Source: Rouxiella sp. S1S-2 (lineage in GTDB: Bacteria; Pseudomonadota; Gammaproteobacteria; Enterobacterales; Enterobacteriaceae). From it: a stretch of 64,000 nucleotides of DNA. A program made the position numbers and the translations under genes. The notes beneath the pieces were generated by a model. The model was not told the DNA's origin. It saw only the letters and a program-made list of their open reading frames with translations, and searched no databases. Of this stretch, positions 55,102-64,000 are shown in pieces (position 1 is the first letter of the stretch; every line of letters begins with the position of its first letter). The stretch lies in assembly GCF_009208105.1 (NCBI RefSeq), contig NZ_WFKL01000001.1, positions 434,001 through 498,000 of the forward strand. The letters run 5' to 3'.

Positions 55102-55635
55102 TCAGGCCTCGGTGCGGTGTTGAGCCTTGGCGTTTTCTAGCGCGGTAACGCAGCGTTTCACAACGCCTTCAACCTGATGGTCAATATTCACGCGTACCAC
55201 GTCGGCTTCGTCTTCGCCCGGCTCTTCAAGCGCTTCGAACTGGCTTTTCAGCATGTCCTGAGAGAAGAAGTGTCCGGCGCGTGATTTTAGTCGCTGCAAA
55301 ATCACCTCTTCGCTGCCTTTCAAATACAGGAAGATGATGCCGTCGTTGCCTTTGCGCAGCGCATCGCGGTAGCGGCGTTTCAGCGCCGAGCACACGATAA
55401 TACCGGTTTCATTTTTATGCTCAAGGCTGTAGGCCGCGTCACTCAGGCGCTCCAACCAAGGCATGCGATCGTCATCGTTCAGCGGTTGCCCGCTCGCCAT
55501 TTTCTGAATATTGGCGCGGGGGTGAAGATCGTCACCGTCTATAAATTTAGCGTTTATCGCTCTTGCGACGGCTGCTCCTACGGTTGATTTACCGCTGCCT
55601 GACACACCCATCAAAATGATGCTTTGCCCTGCCAT
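55102..55635 (-). CDS. gntK: Gluconokinase
   Basis: A 177-residue thermoresistant-type gluconokinase with P-loop GVSGSGKST at 10-18, FIDGDDLHPRANIQKM and ALKRRYRD. It phosphorylates gluconate to 6-phosphogluconate. It is convergent with gntR and divergent from gntT, unlike E. coli where gntR, gntK and gntU point the same way. A GGAG ribosome-binding site precedes ATG 55635. GntR and CRP sites lie in the shared control region with gntT. Confidence 0.95.
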   Translation of the reverse strand: MAGQSIILMGVSGSGKSTVGAAVARAINAKFIDGDDLHPRANIQKMASGQPLNDDDRMPWLERLSDAAYSLEHKNETGIIVCSALKRRYRDALRKGNDGIIFLYLKGSEEVILQRLKSRAGHFFSQDMLKSQFEALEEPGEDEADVVRVNIDHQVEGVVKRCVTALENAKAQHRTEA

Positions 55636-55695
55636 AAGTTTGATCTCCGTCCCATATTTAGAATTTACCCGCGTGGGCGATTCCTTATATTAGCA

Positions 55696-55723
55696 TGTTA
55701 CCGGTATCATGATACCGGTAACA
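55696..55723. promoter_or_regulatory. Double GntR operator in the gntK-gntT control region
   Basis: A perfect 28-bp palindrome: the half TGTTACCGGTATCA is followed by its exact reverse complement. It contains two overlapping GntR-like boxes (ATGTTACCGGTATCAT and its mirror), so one or two GntR dimers could control both divergent genes. Confidence 0.85.
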
Positions 55724-55728
55724 AATGG

Positions 55729-55750
55729 AGGTGTGACTAACATCACAAAG
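55729..55750 (+). promoter_or_regulatory. CRP-binding site upstream of gntT
   Basis: TGTGA at 55732-55736 and TCACA at 55743-55747 with a 6-bp spacer form a perfect CRP core. It lies next to the GntR operator, which matches the known dual control of gntT by gluconate and cAMP-CRP in E. coli. Confidence 0.85.
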
Positions 55751-55911
55751 GAACCTGTGTAAATTTTAGCGCTATCTGCTGATTAGGCTCGCGCTGAACT
55801 CGCAAACTTACAAAAAAATATCACTCGCGCACTGTTATCTGCACCGCAAACGCGTCGGCCGTTTTTTGGCTCGGGGCCGGATAGGGCGGAAAGAGGCGGA
55901 AGGGGAAAGTT

Positions 55912-57228
55912 ATGCCATTAGTCATTGTTGCAGTTGGTGTTGCCATACTGCTGTTGCTTATGATCCGATTCAAATTAAACGGTTTTATCGCTCTGATTCT
56001 CGTCGCACTGGCCGTCGGCGTGATGCAGGGCATGCCTGTCGATAAAGTGATCACGTCTATCAAAAACGGCGTGGGCGGAACGCTCGGCAGTCTTGCTCTT
56101 ATCATGGGCTTCGGCGCCATGCTGGGTAAACTGCTGGCCGACTGCGGCGGTGCGCAGCGTATCGCGACCACCCTTATCGACAAGTTTGGTGTGAAATACA
56201 TTCAGTGGGCGCTGGTTATCACCGGCTTCATTGTTGGTTTTGCGCTGTTCTATGAAGTTGGCTTCGTGCTGATGCTGCCGCTGGTGTTCTCCGTTGCTGC
56301 CTCGGCGCGCCTGCCGCTGCTTTACGTTGGTGTGCCAATGGCTGCCGCGCTGTCAGTGACCCACGGGTTCTTGCCTCCGCACCCTGGTCCAACGGCGATT
56401 GCCACTATTTTCCATGCTGATATGGGTAAAACTCTGCTGTACGGTGCTATTTTAGGCGTGCCGACGGTTATTCTGGCCGGTCCGGTGTATGCACGTTTCC
56501 TGAAAGGGATTGATAAGCCGGTTCCGCAGGGCCTGTTTAACCCAAAAACCTTTACTGAAGAAGAGATGCCTGGCTTCGGCGTCAGCGTAGCGACTTCCCT
56601 GGTGCCGGTCATTCTGATGGCGTTTCGCGCGATTACCGAGATGATCGTGCCGAAAGGTCACCCGATTCTGTCTTATGCCGAATTCTTCGGTGATCCGGTG
56701 ATGGCAACGCTGATTGCGGTGCTGATTGCTATCTTCACCTTTGGTTTGAACCGCGGTCGCAAGATGGAAGACGTGATGGCGACCATCACTGACTCGATTA
56801 AAATTATCGCCATGATGCTGTTAATCATCGGTGGTGGCGGTGCGTTCAAGCAGGTGCTGGTTGACAGCGGCGTCGATAAATACATCGCGGCGCTGATGCA
56901 GGGCAGTACGCTGTCACCAATTCTGCTGGCCTGGACCATTGCCGCCGTGCTGCGTTTGGCGCTGGGTTCTGCCACCGTGGCGGCGATTACCGCGGGCGGT
57001 ATTGCAGCTCCGTTGATTGCCACTACCGGCGTAAGCCCTGAGCTGATGGTTATTGCCGTGGGTTCCGGCAGCGTGATTTTCTCTCACGTTAACGACCCTG
57101 GCTTCTGGCTGTTTAAAGAGTATTTCAACCTGACAATTGGTGAAACGATGAGATCCTGGTCAGTGCTTGAGACCATTATCTCGGTAAGCGGCCTGGTCGG
57201 TTGTTTGCTGCTGGCGAACGTGGTCTAA
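55912..57228 (+). CDS. gntT: High-affinity gluconate transporter GntT
   Basis: A 438-residue GntP-family permease, the same length as E. coli GntT and very close throughout: MPLVIVAVGVAILLLLMIRF, GTLGSLALIMGFGAMLGK, AALSVTHGFLPPHPGPTAIA and GSATVAAITAGGIAAPL. About 12 membrane segments. It imports gluconate, which the divergent gntK product phosphorylates. GntR and CRP sites precede it. A GGGGAAAG ribosome-binding site is present. Confidence 0.95.
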   Translation: MPLVIVAVGVAILLLLMIRFKLNGFIALILVALAVGVMQGMPVDKVITSIKNGVGGTLGSLALIMGFGAMLGKLLADCGGAQRIATTLIDKFGVKYIQWALVITGFIVGFALFYEVGFVLMLPLVFSVAASARLPLLYVGVPMAAALSVTHGFLPPHPGPTAIATIFHADMGKTLLYGAILGVPTVILAGPVYARFLKGIDKPVPQGLFNPKTFTEEEMPGFGVSVATSLVPVILMAFRAITEMIVPKGHPILSYAEFFGDPVMATLIAVLIAIFTFGLNRGRKMEDVMATITDSIKIIAMMLLIIGGGGAFKQVLVDSGVDKYIAALMQGSTLSPILLAWTIAAVLRLALGSATVAAITAGGIAAPLIATTGVSPELMVIAVGSGSVIFSHVNDPGFWLFKEYFNLTIGETMRSWSVLETIISVSGLVGCLLLANVV

Positions 57229-57240
57229 CTATCACGCTTT

Positions 57241-57274
57241 GATTCCTGCCGTCGACCGGCGGCAGGAATCTTTG
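57241..57274 (+). terminator. gntT terminator
   Basis: GATTCCTGCCG and CGGCAGGAATC form a perfect 11-bp stem around an 8-base loop, followed by TTTGTCT. It lies 12 bp after the stop codon. Confidence 0.8.
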
Positions 57275-57366
57275 TCTGCTCGATAAATATCTTTTCAAGA
57301 ATAGTGAAAGCTGCTCAAAAATGTGGCTCAATACGGCCAAATAATTTTGATGCTGGACAACTTTCA

Positions 57367-58551
57367 ATGCCCTCAGTTTTGCATTTTATATTGGCTCTTG
57401 TAGTCATCTTCTTCCTGGCGTTCATTTTTAGTAATGACCGCAAAAAAATCCGCCCGCGCGTTATTCTTCAATTAATTGTGATTGAAGGCCTTCTGGCGTG
57501 GTTCTTTCTGCATGCCAGCAGCGGTTTATCGATAGTCACCGCGGTATCCGCATTCTTTGAAAACCTGTTGACCTATGCGGCGCAGGGTTCTGACTTCGTA
57601 TTTGGCGGTATGAGCAAGGCAGGACTGGCGTTTATCTTCCTCGGCGTGCTTTGCCCGATTATTTTTATTTCTGCCTTAATCGGTATTATGCAGCACTTAC
57701 GTATTCTGCCGCTGCTGATCCGCATTGTTGGCACTCTGCTTTCAAAAGTGAACGGTATGGGCAAGCTGGAATCGTTCAACGCCGTCAGTACGCTGATTTT
57801 GGGTCAGTCCGAAAACTTTATTGCCTATAAGGGCGTGCTGGCGGATATCTCTCCTCGCCGACTGTACTCCATGGCCGCGGCGGCAATGTCTACCGTTTCA
57901 CTGTCGATTGTTGGCGCCTACATGACCATGATTGAGCCTAAATACGTGGTAGCCGCGCTTATCCTCAACATGTTCAGCACCTTTATTATCCTGTCGATTA
58001 TCAACCCTACGCCGCTGGGCGATGAGCCTGAAATCAAGCTGGAAAAGCTGCACGAAGACCAAAGCTTCTTTGAAATGCTCGGTGAATACATTCTGGCCGG
58101 TTTCAAGGTCGCGGTGATTATCATGGCAATGCTGATTGGTTTTATTGCGATCATTGCTGCAGTGAATGCGCTGTTTACCGCGATTTTCGGCATCAGCTTT
58201 CAGCAGATTCTGGGCTATGTTTTCTATCCGTTTGCCTGGTTGATAGGTATTCCGGCACCTGACGCGCTGAAGGCTGCCAGCATTATGGCGACCAAACTGG
58301 TGACTAATGAATTTGTTGCGATGATTGATTTGCAGAAAATCGCCAGCGAACTCTCTCCACGTGGCCTGGGGATCTTATCCGTGTTCCTGGTCTCATTCGC
58401 CAACTTTGCTTCTATCGGTATTGTGGCGGGTGCTATCAAGGGGCTGAATGAAAAGCAGGGTAACGTCGTTTCTCGTTTCGCACTTAAGCTAGTTTATGGC
58501 TCCACACTGGTCAGCCTGCTTTCTGCGGCCTTCGCGGGATTAGTGCTGTAA
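57367..58551 (+). CDS. nupC: Concentrative nucleoside transporter NupC
   Basis: A 394-residue CNT-family nucleoside:proton symporter closely matching E. coli NupC. Visible segments are [40 protein letters not shown] (nucleoside and cation site), [20 protein letters not shown] and [12 protein letters not shown]. It imports pyrimidine nucleosides and adenosine. Start chosen at ATG 57367 by homology, though its ribosome-binding site is weak. No CytR/CRP arrangement was recognised upstream. Confidence 0.93.
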   Translation: MPSVLHFILALVVIFFLAFIFSNDRKKIRPRVILQLIVIEGLLAWFFLHASSGLSIVTAVSAFFENLLTYAAQGSDFVFGGMSKAGLAFIFLGVLCPIIFISALIGIMQHLRILPLLIRIVGTLLSKVNGMGKLESFNAVSTLILGQSENFIAYKGVLADISPRRLYSMAAAAMSTVSLSIVGAYMTMIEPKYVVAALILNMFSTFIILSIINPTPLGDEPEIKLEKLHEDQSFFEMLGEYILAGFKVAVIIMAMLIGFIAIIAAVNALFTAIFGISFQQILGYVFYPFAWLIGIPAPDALKAASIMATKLVTNEFVAMIDLQKIASELSPRGLGILSVFLVSFANFASIGIVAGAIKGLNEKQGNVVSRFALKLVYGSTLVSLLSAAFAGLVL

Positions 58552-58562
58552 GGTTCTGCTCA

Positions 58563-58625
58563 CAGCGCCCCCATCCTAACCTTCCTCACTTTTGTTCAGG
58601 GGGGAAGGTTAGGATGGGGGCGCTG
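58563..58625. repeat. Perfect 23-bp inverted repeat after nupC
   Basis: The arms at 58563-58585 and 58603-58625 are exact reverse complements (CAGCGCCCCCATCCTAACC and onward) with a 17-base loop. No U-run follows on either side, and the stem is longer than in an ordinary terminator. It could be a transcript-stabilising hairpin between convergent nupC and the lipoprotein gene, or a dispersed repeat. Confidence 0.85.
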
Positions 58626-58642
58626 ACTACACCGCTATTTCG

Positions 58643-59110
58643 TTAGAAATCAACACACGCCGGGTTATCAACCTGCATTACCGAATCCTGCTTGAAGCGC
58701 TGTTTATAGATGTCGCGGATCTCGGTGATTTTTTTCTGCTCCTGCGCACTATCCACGCGGATAAGCATCAGTGCTTTACTGTCCTCTTTTATAACCACGC
58801 CTTCACTTCTCAACCACTGACCTTTAGCATCAAATACACTTAAGCCATCTTTAAAGCGCGGCGTCACGTCTTTATCGACGAACGACTGCCACTGGGCTTT
58901 GCTGACCGGAGCGGCATTGTGACGGCTCAGGCCAAAATAAAGTGTGGTTTGCATCATCAGGTTACCCGTTTTGCAGGTCAATGCCGGTGCGGCAGGCGTA
59001 ACGGTTTCGGCGGCCTTCGGTGGGTAAGGAGCCTGTGGTGCAGGGGGCGTGGCGGCACAGCCGGTAAGCGATACGGCGACCAGAGCGGCAAGCAGAGCGG
59101 GGGTCTTCAT
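58643..59110 (-). CDS. DUF3574-like lipoprotein
   Basis: A 155-residue lipoprotein with a signal peptide and lipobox LTGC (MKTPALLAALVAVSLTGC), a Pro/Ala-rich linker, and a globular domain with QTTLYFGLSR, FVDKDVTPRFKDGLSVFDA and IYKQRFKQDSVMQV that resembles the DUF3574 family. The function is unknown. Start at ATG 59110 with AAGGA upstream. It stands alone between nupC and aldA. Confidence 0.85.
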   Translation of the reverse strand: MKTPALLAALVAVSLTGCAATPPAPQAPYPPKAAETVTPAAPALTCKTGNLMMQTTLYFGLSRHNAAPVSKAQWQSFVDKDVTPRFKDGLSVFDAKGQWLRSEGVVIKEDSKALMLIRVDSAQEQKKITEIRDIYKQRFKQDSVMQVDNPACVDF

Positions 59111-59276
59111 TGCTGATTCCTTGTGATTTGCTATCAATGGCAGCGCAACACCTTTCGCGCTGTTTGTATTATTATCGGCGGTCTTATGTAAAATCCGCCG
59201 CCAATATCATAGGGTCTGATATCCCCACTAAGCAATCACTCAAGCCGGTAAAAACTCCCCACTATTTCACGATAAA

Positions 59277-60716
59277 TTATTGATACTGCAAATAGGCGAC
59301 GTGGGTTTGCAAATACTCCTCCAGGCCGTGACGGCCGTCCGCGCCACCAATACCCGATTTTCGCCAACCGGCGTGAAAACCCTGCATCGCTTCGAAGTTT
59401 TCACGGTTCACATAGGTCTCGCCAAATTTAAGTTTTTTTAGCGCGGTCATCGCGGTATTGATATTTTGCGTGTAGATGGCCGAAGTGAGGCCGTATTCGC
59501 TGTCATTGGCCAGCGCAATCACTTCCTCCAGCGTTTTAAACGTTGTTACCGGCAGCACTGGGCCAAAAATCTCATGCTGCATAATGTCCATTTTCTGGTT
59601 TACGTGGGTCAGAATAGTGGGCTGGAAGAAATAGCCCTTATCGCCGGCCCGCTTGCCGCCGAGCAGGACTTTCGCGCCCTGCTGCACAGCGGTGGCTACT
59701 TTATCCTCAACACGTTTTAGTGCCTCTGCACTGATAAGCGGTCCCATATCCAGCGCGGCGCTTTGCGCCGTATCGCCATAGGTTACCTGCTCAAACGCCA
59801 GGGTGAGACGGGTCATAAATTGATCGTAAATATCTTCCTGCACGTAGAGGCGCTCGGCGCAGTTGCACACTTGTCCGCTATTAATTATTCGCGAACTGAC
59901 GACAGCTTTTACCGCTAAATCGAGGTCAGCATCGTTCATCACGATGGCAGGAGCCTTGCCGCCCAACTCAAGCGATACTTTGGTGACATTTTGCGCCGCC
60001 GCAATCATGGTCTGAATACCGGCATTAACGCTGCCGGTCAGGCTAACCATGCCCACTTTAGGGTTGGCCGCCAGTTCGTGCCCGACCACGGGACCGTAGC
60101 CAGTAACCAGGTTGAATACGCCTTTTGGCAGGCCAATCTCATCGACGATTTCGGCAAAGATAATGGCGTTATTTGGCGTCAGTTCGCTGGGTTTAATCAC
60201 GATGGTATTGCCGGTCAGTAGCGCGGGGGCGGCTTTACGCGCAATTAAAAAGAATGGGAAGTTCCAGGGCAAAATGCCGGTGGTGACGCCGATAGCCTTT
60301 TTGAACACCAGAATATTTTCATTCGGCCGATCGCTTTGCACGATTTCGCCCTCGTAGCGGCGCGCCCATTCAGCTACGTAGTCGAGATAGTCGGCAGTAA
60401 ACAGCACTTCAGTCTGCGCCAGACCGCGTGTTTTTCCGCCTTCGGCGATAATAACCTCGGTCAGCTCGGCTTCGCGCTGACGAATTCCCTCGGCAATTCT
60501 ATGCAGCCATGCGCCACGCTCCACCGCGGGCAAGGCCTCCCAGCCATCCTGAGCCGCATGTGCGGCATCAATCGCCCGCTTGGCGTCGTCGGCGTTGCCC
60601 TCCGGCACTTGCGAAATAACCTGCTCGGTGGCTGGATTGATGACGTCTATCCATTTATCACTGTGGTTTTCAACAAACTGGCCGTCGATATACATGCGCT
60701 GTTGAATGATGGTCAT
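59277..60716 (-). CDS. aldA: Lactaldehyde dehydrogenase AldA
   Basis: A 479-residue NAD-dependent aldehyde dehydrogenase matching E. coli AldA in length and sequence. Visible segments are FTADYLDYVAEWARRYEGEI, GILPWNFPFFLIARK, LELGGKAPAIV (catalytic Glu) and INSGQVCNCAERLYV (catalytic Cys), with ENFEAMQGFHAGWRKSGIGG at the C-terminus. It oxidises L-lactaldehyde, a product of rhamnose and fucose breakdown, to lactate. Start is ATG 60716 with GGAG upstream. It is divergent from rhaT, which links it physically to the rhamnose genes. Confidence 0.92.
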   Translation of the reverse strand: MTIIQQRMYIDGQFVENHSDKWIDVINPATEQVISQVPEGNADDAKRAIDAAHAAQDGWEALPAVERGAWLHRIAEGIRQREAELTEVIIAEGGKTRGLAQTEVLFTADYLDYVAEWARRYEGEIVQSDRPNENILVFKKAIGVTTGILPWNFPFFLIARKAAPALLTGNTIVIKPSELTPNNAIIFAEIVDEIGLPKGVFNLVTGYGPVVGHELAANPKVGMVSLTGSVNAGIQTMIAAAQNVTKVSLELGGKAPAIVMNDADLDLAVKAVVSSRIINSGQVCNCAERLYVQEDIYDQFMTRLTLAFEQVTYGDTAQSAALDMGPLISAEALKRVEDKVATAVQQGAKVLLGGKRAGDKGYFFQPTILTHVNQKMDIMQHEIFGPVLPVTTFKTLEEVIALANDSEYGLTSAIYTQNINTAMTALKKLKFGETYVNRENFEAMQGFHAGWRKSGIGGADGRHGLEEYLQTHVAYLQYQ

Positions 60717-61148
60717 GTGCAGATTCTCCGTTATGGCGTGGATCGCGTTGTAAGTCACAGAAGCGTGCTAATGAAAGCGGACTGTTAATTAATTGAGGTA
60801 AAATTGTTTCATTCTTAAAACATGACGCAGATTGTGATGCGAAACCTTTTCGTTATTGCCACAGAAACGGGCAGCGTGGCAAAAATCGGCGTATTGGCCG
60901 AATCTACCCGGCAAAATTGTGATTTCGCCCGTTGTAGCGGGAGTTGTCAGCGTTAACGACGGAAAAGGCCGATTAAGGGCAGAAAAGAAATTTGTGATCG
61001 CGCGCGGCGAAATCTTGCCAATTTCGCCAAAAAACTCGGCGGGTGGGCAACCAGACAGAGGTTGTGCGCGGCAACAACTCCTTAGACTCCTTCGTATGCA
61101 GGAAAGCCGCTTATTTCCTGTTCGCCTCAACCCTACGAAGGAATAAAA
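60717..61148. other. aldA-rhaT divergent control region
   Basis: A 432-bp region with no gene. TTGTGAT occurs three times, each resembling half a CRP site without a good partner. An 8-bp inverted repeat (GGCGAAAT and ATTTCGCC, 61006-61028) lies 120 bp before rhaT and could be bound by RhaS or RhaR. Control by the rhamnose activators is expected but not proven from the sequence. Confidence 0.45.
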
Positions 61149-62183
61149 ATGAATAATGCAATCCTGTTAGGCATCATGTGGCACTTTATCGGTGCCACCA
61201 GTGCGGCTTGTTTCTATGCCCCGTTTAAAAAAGTGCGCAACTGGTCGTGGGAAACCATGTGGTCAGTTGGCGGCGTTATGTCGTGGCTCATCCTGCCGTG
61301 GGCGGTCAGTGCTACTCTGCTGCCCCATTTCTGGAGCTATTACAGTTCCTTCAGTTTCTCTACGTTGCTGCCAGTGTTTCTCTTCGGCGCAATGTGGGGC
61401 ATCGGTAACATCAATTATGGTTTAACCATGCGCTATCTCGGCATGTCGATGGGCATTGGTATCGCCATCGGGGTCACGTTGGTGGTCGGCACGCTAATGA
61501 CGCCGCTGCTGCAAGGCCGGTTTGTGGAACTCTTTAGTTCGGAGGGCGGGCGTTTAACGCTGCTCGGCGTGCTGGTGGCGGTGATTGGTGTGGGGATTGT
61601 CACCCGTGCCGGTTTGCTGAAAGAGCGGGCAATGGGCGTGACGGCGCAGGAATTCAACCTGAAGAAAGGGCTGGTACTGGCGGTGCTGTGCGGAATTTTC
61701 TCGGCAGGTATGTCGTTTGCGATGGACGCCGCCAAACCGATGCACGAAGTCGCCGCTGCGTTGGGCATTGATCCACTGTACGTCGCGTTGCCAAGCTACG
61801 TGGTTATCATGGGCGGCGGGGCTATTGTGAATCTGGCGTACTGCTTTATCCGTCTGGCAACCAAAAAAGAGCTGTCGGTGAAAGCCGATTTCTCCGTGGC
61901 AAAGCCGCTGCTAGTGGCTAACGTGCTGTTTGCGCTGCTCGGCGGCACCATGTGGTACCTGCAATTTTTCTTCTATGCCTGGGGCCACGCACAAATTCCC
62001 GCGCAGTATGATTTTATCAGCTGGATGCTGCACATGAGTTTCTACGTGCTGTGTGGCGGACTGGTAGGACTGATTATGAAGGAGTGGAAAAACGTGGGTC
62101 AGCGGCCGGTCGGTGTGTTGAGTCTGGGGTGTCTGGTGATTGTGATGGCGGCAAATATCGTTGGCCTGGGCATGGCCTCTTAA
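61149..62183 (+). CDS. rhaT: L-rhamnose-proton symporter RhaT
   Basis: A 344-residue, ten-segment transporter matching E. coli RhaT in length and sequence: [60 protein letters not shown] and [19 protein letters not shown]. It imports L-rhamnose with a proton. An AAGGAA ribosome-binding site precedes the ATG. It is convergent with rhaR and divergent from aldA. Confidence 0.96.
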   Translation: MNNAILLGIMWHFIGATSAACFYAPFKKVRNWSWETMWSVGGVMSWLILPWAVSATLLPHFWSYYSSFSFSTLLPVFLFGAMWGIGNINYGLTMRYLGMSMGIGIAIGVTLVVGTLMTPLLQGRFVELFSSEGGRLTLLGVLVAVIGVGIVTRAGLLKERAMGVTAQEFNLKKGLVLAVLCGIFSAGMSFAMDAAKPMHEVAAALGIDPLYVALPSYVVIMGGGAIVNLAYCFIRLATKKELSVKADFSVAKPLLVANVLFALLGGTMWYLQFFFYAWGHAQIPAQYDFISWMLHMSFYVLCGGLVGLIMKEWKNVGQRPVGVLSLGCLVIVMAANIVGLGMAS

Positions 62184-62195
62184 CCTCAAAAGGGT

Positions 62196-62229
62196 AAATC
62201 CTGACGTGCATCTGGTAACGTCAGGGTTT
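62196..62229. terminator. Bidirectional terminator between rhaT and rhaR
   Basis: AAATCCTGACGT pairs with ACGTCAGGGTTT (one G-U pair) around a 10-base loop between the two convergent genes. T residues flank both ends weakly. Confidence 0.7.
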
Positions 62230-62230
62230 A

Positions 62231-63082
62231 TCAAAGCGCAAATTTTGGCGTTCGCTCAAACTGTTGGCGCCAGGCGCTGGGGGTCATGCCTGTTTCTCGG
62301 GTGAACACCACGGAAAAATAGTTACTGTCGTCGAAGCCGCAGCGCGCCGCTACGTCGGTAATCAGGCTCTCGCTGCTGCGCAGCAGGTGCTTGGCCTGAC
62401 AAAGCTGCAACTGACGTAAATAGTGTCCGATGCTCATGCCGGTTTGTTGGCGAAACAGCTGCTTTAAACTGCGTTCCGACAGCTGGTGTTGTTCACAAAA
62501 CGTCGCCAGACAAAGATTTTTTCCCACGTCTGCCTGAATCGCCGACATCAATAAATCCAGCTGTTCGCCTTCAGGCAGTGCATAGGCCTTGTCGGCCGCA
62601 TAGCGGTGGCGCCGCAGAATAAGCGCCAGCTGTAAAAACAGCGCCTCAGTCAGCTGCAGCGACAACACGTCGCTTTTTCTAGTCTCCTGCACCAGTTGTA
62701 AAATTACCCCTCGGGCCAGCGCCATGCCACGCGTGGTCAGCCGCCAGTGGGTGGGGCTTTCCGACGCCTCATGCGGCAGTATTTCAGACCAGTTCAGCCC
62801 GAGTTTAAAGCGCTCCGGACAGTAAATAATATTATCTAGCACCAAGTCGTTGACCGAATCGTAACTGTGGCAGTCGTTCTCTTTGATATAGAAAATATCG
62901 CCACAGGTAACCAACCACGGCCTGTCATTCAGCACGTGTAACCCATTGCCGCGCCAGACAATAACGATCTCGCAGAACGCGTGCGTGTGCGCGGGGAATG
63001 ACGGCTGCGGCGCTCGGTCGGCGACCGCGACCGGCATCAGTTCAGAGGGCAAATAGTCGGCTTTTGGCAAACGGAGTGTCAT
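62231..63082 (-). CDS. rhaR: AraC-family activator RhaR
   Basis: A 283-residue AraC-type activator matching RhaR. The N-terminal cupin contains [19 protein letters not shown], and the C-terminal two helix-turn-helix domains include [20 protein letters not shown] and [20 protein letters not shown]. With rhamnose it activates the rhaSR operon. It follows rhaS by 12 bp. Confidence 0.94.
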   Translation of the reverse strand: MTLRLPKADYLPSELMPVAVADRAPQPSFPAHTHAFCEIVIVWRGNGLHVLNDRPWLVTCGDIFYIKENDCHSYDSVNDLVLDNIIYCPERFKLGLNWSEILPHEASESPTHWRLTTRGMALARGVILQLVQETRKSDVLSLQLTEALFLQLALILRRHRYAADKAYALPEGEQLDLLMSAIQADVGKNLCLATFCEQHQLSERSLKQLFRQQTGMSIGHYLRQLQLCQAKHLLRSSESLITDVAARCGFDDSNYFSVVFTRETGMTPSAWRQQFERTPKFAL

Positions 63083-63094
63083 AGGTCCTCGGCG

Positions 63095-63919
63095 TTAATT
63101 CATGTGCTGATGCACGTTGCGCGGTGCATAGCCAAACTCACGTTTAAACAGCGTCGAAAAATGGTTGCTGTCGCTAAACCCGCATTGGAAGGCAATATCC
63201 GTGACCCGCATTTCGCTGTGGCGCAGCAGGTGGCGCGACTGCAGCAGCCTCAGGCGGTTGAGATAGCGCTGCGGCGTACTGCCGGTTTGCTGCTTTAACT
63301 GACGATGCAGCGTGCGCAGCGACAGGGAAAAATGGCTTGCCAGTTCGTCCCAGTCTATTTCTTCGCTGTAGTGCTCGTTTAACCAATCAAGCAGATGACG
63401 CAGGCGACTCTCCTGATTGTTGTCCTGCTGCGCACTGCGGCCCTGGCGCAGCAGCACCAGGAGCTGCATAAAGCGCAGCTCCTGTTCGGCCTGTTGTTCA
63501 ATACAAAATTGCGCCACGCTGCGCGGCAGTTGGTCAATCAGCGTTTTGGCCTGCGCCATCACCTTATTGTTGATGCGCCACAGCGACGGGTAATTGCCTT
63601 CCTGCTCCTGCGGCAGCAGGTCGCGCAGCCCCGAAAGAAATCGGAAGGCCTCGGGACCGCGATACAGCACGTTGGTCAGATGCAAATTGTCGGTTTGTTC
63701 ATAAAGATGCCGGTCGTGGTCGCGAATAAAACATACGCAGCCCCCGCACAGTGTCTGCGGCTGGCCGTTAAGCACGTGTACGCCGCTGCCTTGTTCAACT
63801 AGGACAATTTCATGAAAATCATGATGATGCTCAGGAAAAGCCCCCTGAGGCGCACGCGGCTCAACCGCAATTGAAAAACCACCGGCAGGGAAAAAATCAA
63901 CGCTGTGTAATATGGTCAT
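63095..63919 (-). CDS. rhaS: AraC-family activator RhaS
   Basis: A 274-residue AraC-type activator closely matching E. coli Rha[57 protein letters not shown] and [20 protein letters not shown]. With rhamnose it activates rhaBAD and rhaT. Start chosen at ATG 63919 with GAGGTG upstream. The divergent rhaBAD genes are expected just beyond the right edge. Confidence 0.95.
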   Translation of the reverse strand: MTILHSVDFFPAGGFSIAVEPRAPQGAFPEHHHDFHEIVLVEQGSGVHVLNGQPQTLCGGCVCFIRDHDRHLYEQTDNLHLTNVLYRGPEAFRFLSGLRDLLPQEQEGNYPSLWRINNKVMAQAKTLIDQLPRSVAQFCIEQQAEQELRFMQLLVLLRQGRSAQQDNNQESRLRHLLDWLNEHYSEEIDWDELASHFSLSLRTLHRQLKQQTGSTPQRYLNRLRLLQSRHLLRHSEMRVTDIAFQCGFSDSNHFSTLFKREFGYAPRNVHQHMN

Positions 63920-64000
63920 TTTTAACACCTCATTAATAAATTCGTAACCGATGGTAGTGAGCGAGGCGAAACTTTACCTTGAATTTTTGACCGTAAAATC
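63920..64000. promoter_or_regulatory. Left part of the rhaSR-rhaBAD control region
   Basis: By analogy with E. coli this region should carry the RhaR site and the rhaSR promoter, but the window ends before the motifs can be judged. Confidence 0.4.

Noticed and set aside
60717..61148. CRP sites between aldA and rhaT
   Set aside because: Three TTGTGAT half-sites lack acceptable second halves.

Overview
The window reads as a chromosomal segment of a gammaproteobacterium of the order Enterobacterales. Two blocks keep gene orders familiar from Escherichia coli: gor-rlmJ-prlC-rsmJ-uspA-uspB-pitA-yhiN, and yhhS-yhhY-ryhB-yhhW-gntR-gntK-gntT. An OmpC-type porin, rhaT/rhaR/rhaS and an OlsF-type ornithine-lipid synthase suggest the Serratia/Rahnella/Rouxiella side of the order (inference; the genus cannot be fixed from sequence reading alone). 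The conserved blocks look GC-balanced, and accessory genes that are visibly richer in A+T sit between them.

Positions 1-5474 hold the minus-strand operon carABCDE for the simple carbapenem (5R)-carbapen-2-em-3-carboxylate. It is followed by a secreted SUMF1/FGE-fold protein in the place where carF is expected, and by the start of another exported protein that runs off the left edge. No carR (LuxR-type activator) lies upstream. Next come a pirin with a divergent LysR regulator and a 963-residue protein that looks like a DUF6543-type toxin with a C-terminal HExxH metalloprotease-like domain.

Positions 10.9-22.3 kb are core genes: glutathione reductase, rRNA methyltransferases RlmJ and RsmJ, a di-Mop molybdate-binding protein, oligopeptidase A with a sigma-32-like promoter, an MlrA-like regulator, UspA, UspB, PitA and YhiN. 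Positions 22.4-33.1 kb carry two sugar PTS systems. The first has a SorC regulator, a LacD/YihT-like aldolase, a small P-loop kinase, UlaC/B/A-like EIIA, EIIB and EIIC, and a small helical protein. The second has a LacI regulator, a perfect 28-bp operator palindrome, a SIS-domain sugar-phosphate enzyme and a Bgl-type EIIBC. A HAD sugar phosphatase lies between them.

Positions 33-51 kb are accessory: OlsF, a YhaJ-like LysR with an ABM-domain membrane protein and a YtcJ-like amidohydrolase, an unrecognised 1850-residue protein, a YheO-type regulator with an EutC/EutB/DoeB-like cassette, two tandem 88-residue proteins made only of a LysR DNA-binding domain, and a porin. Positions 51-64 kb return to conserved content: YhhS, YhhY, the small RNA RyhB with a Fur box, YhhW, the gluconate genes with GntR and CRP sites, NupC, AldA and the rhamnose genes rhaT, rhaR and rhaS. 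AldA next to rhaT fits oxidation of the lactaldehyde produced from rhamnose. I saw no tRNA, rRNA, CRISPR array, transposase or integrase.
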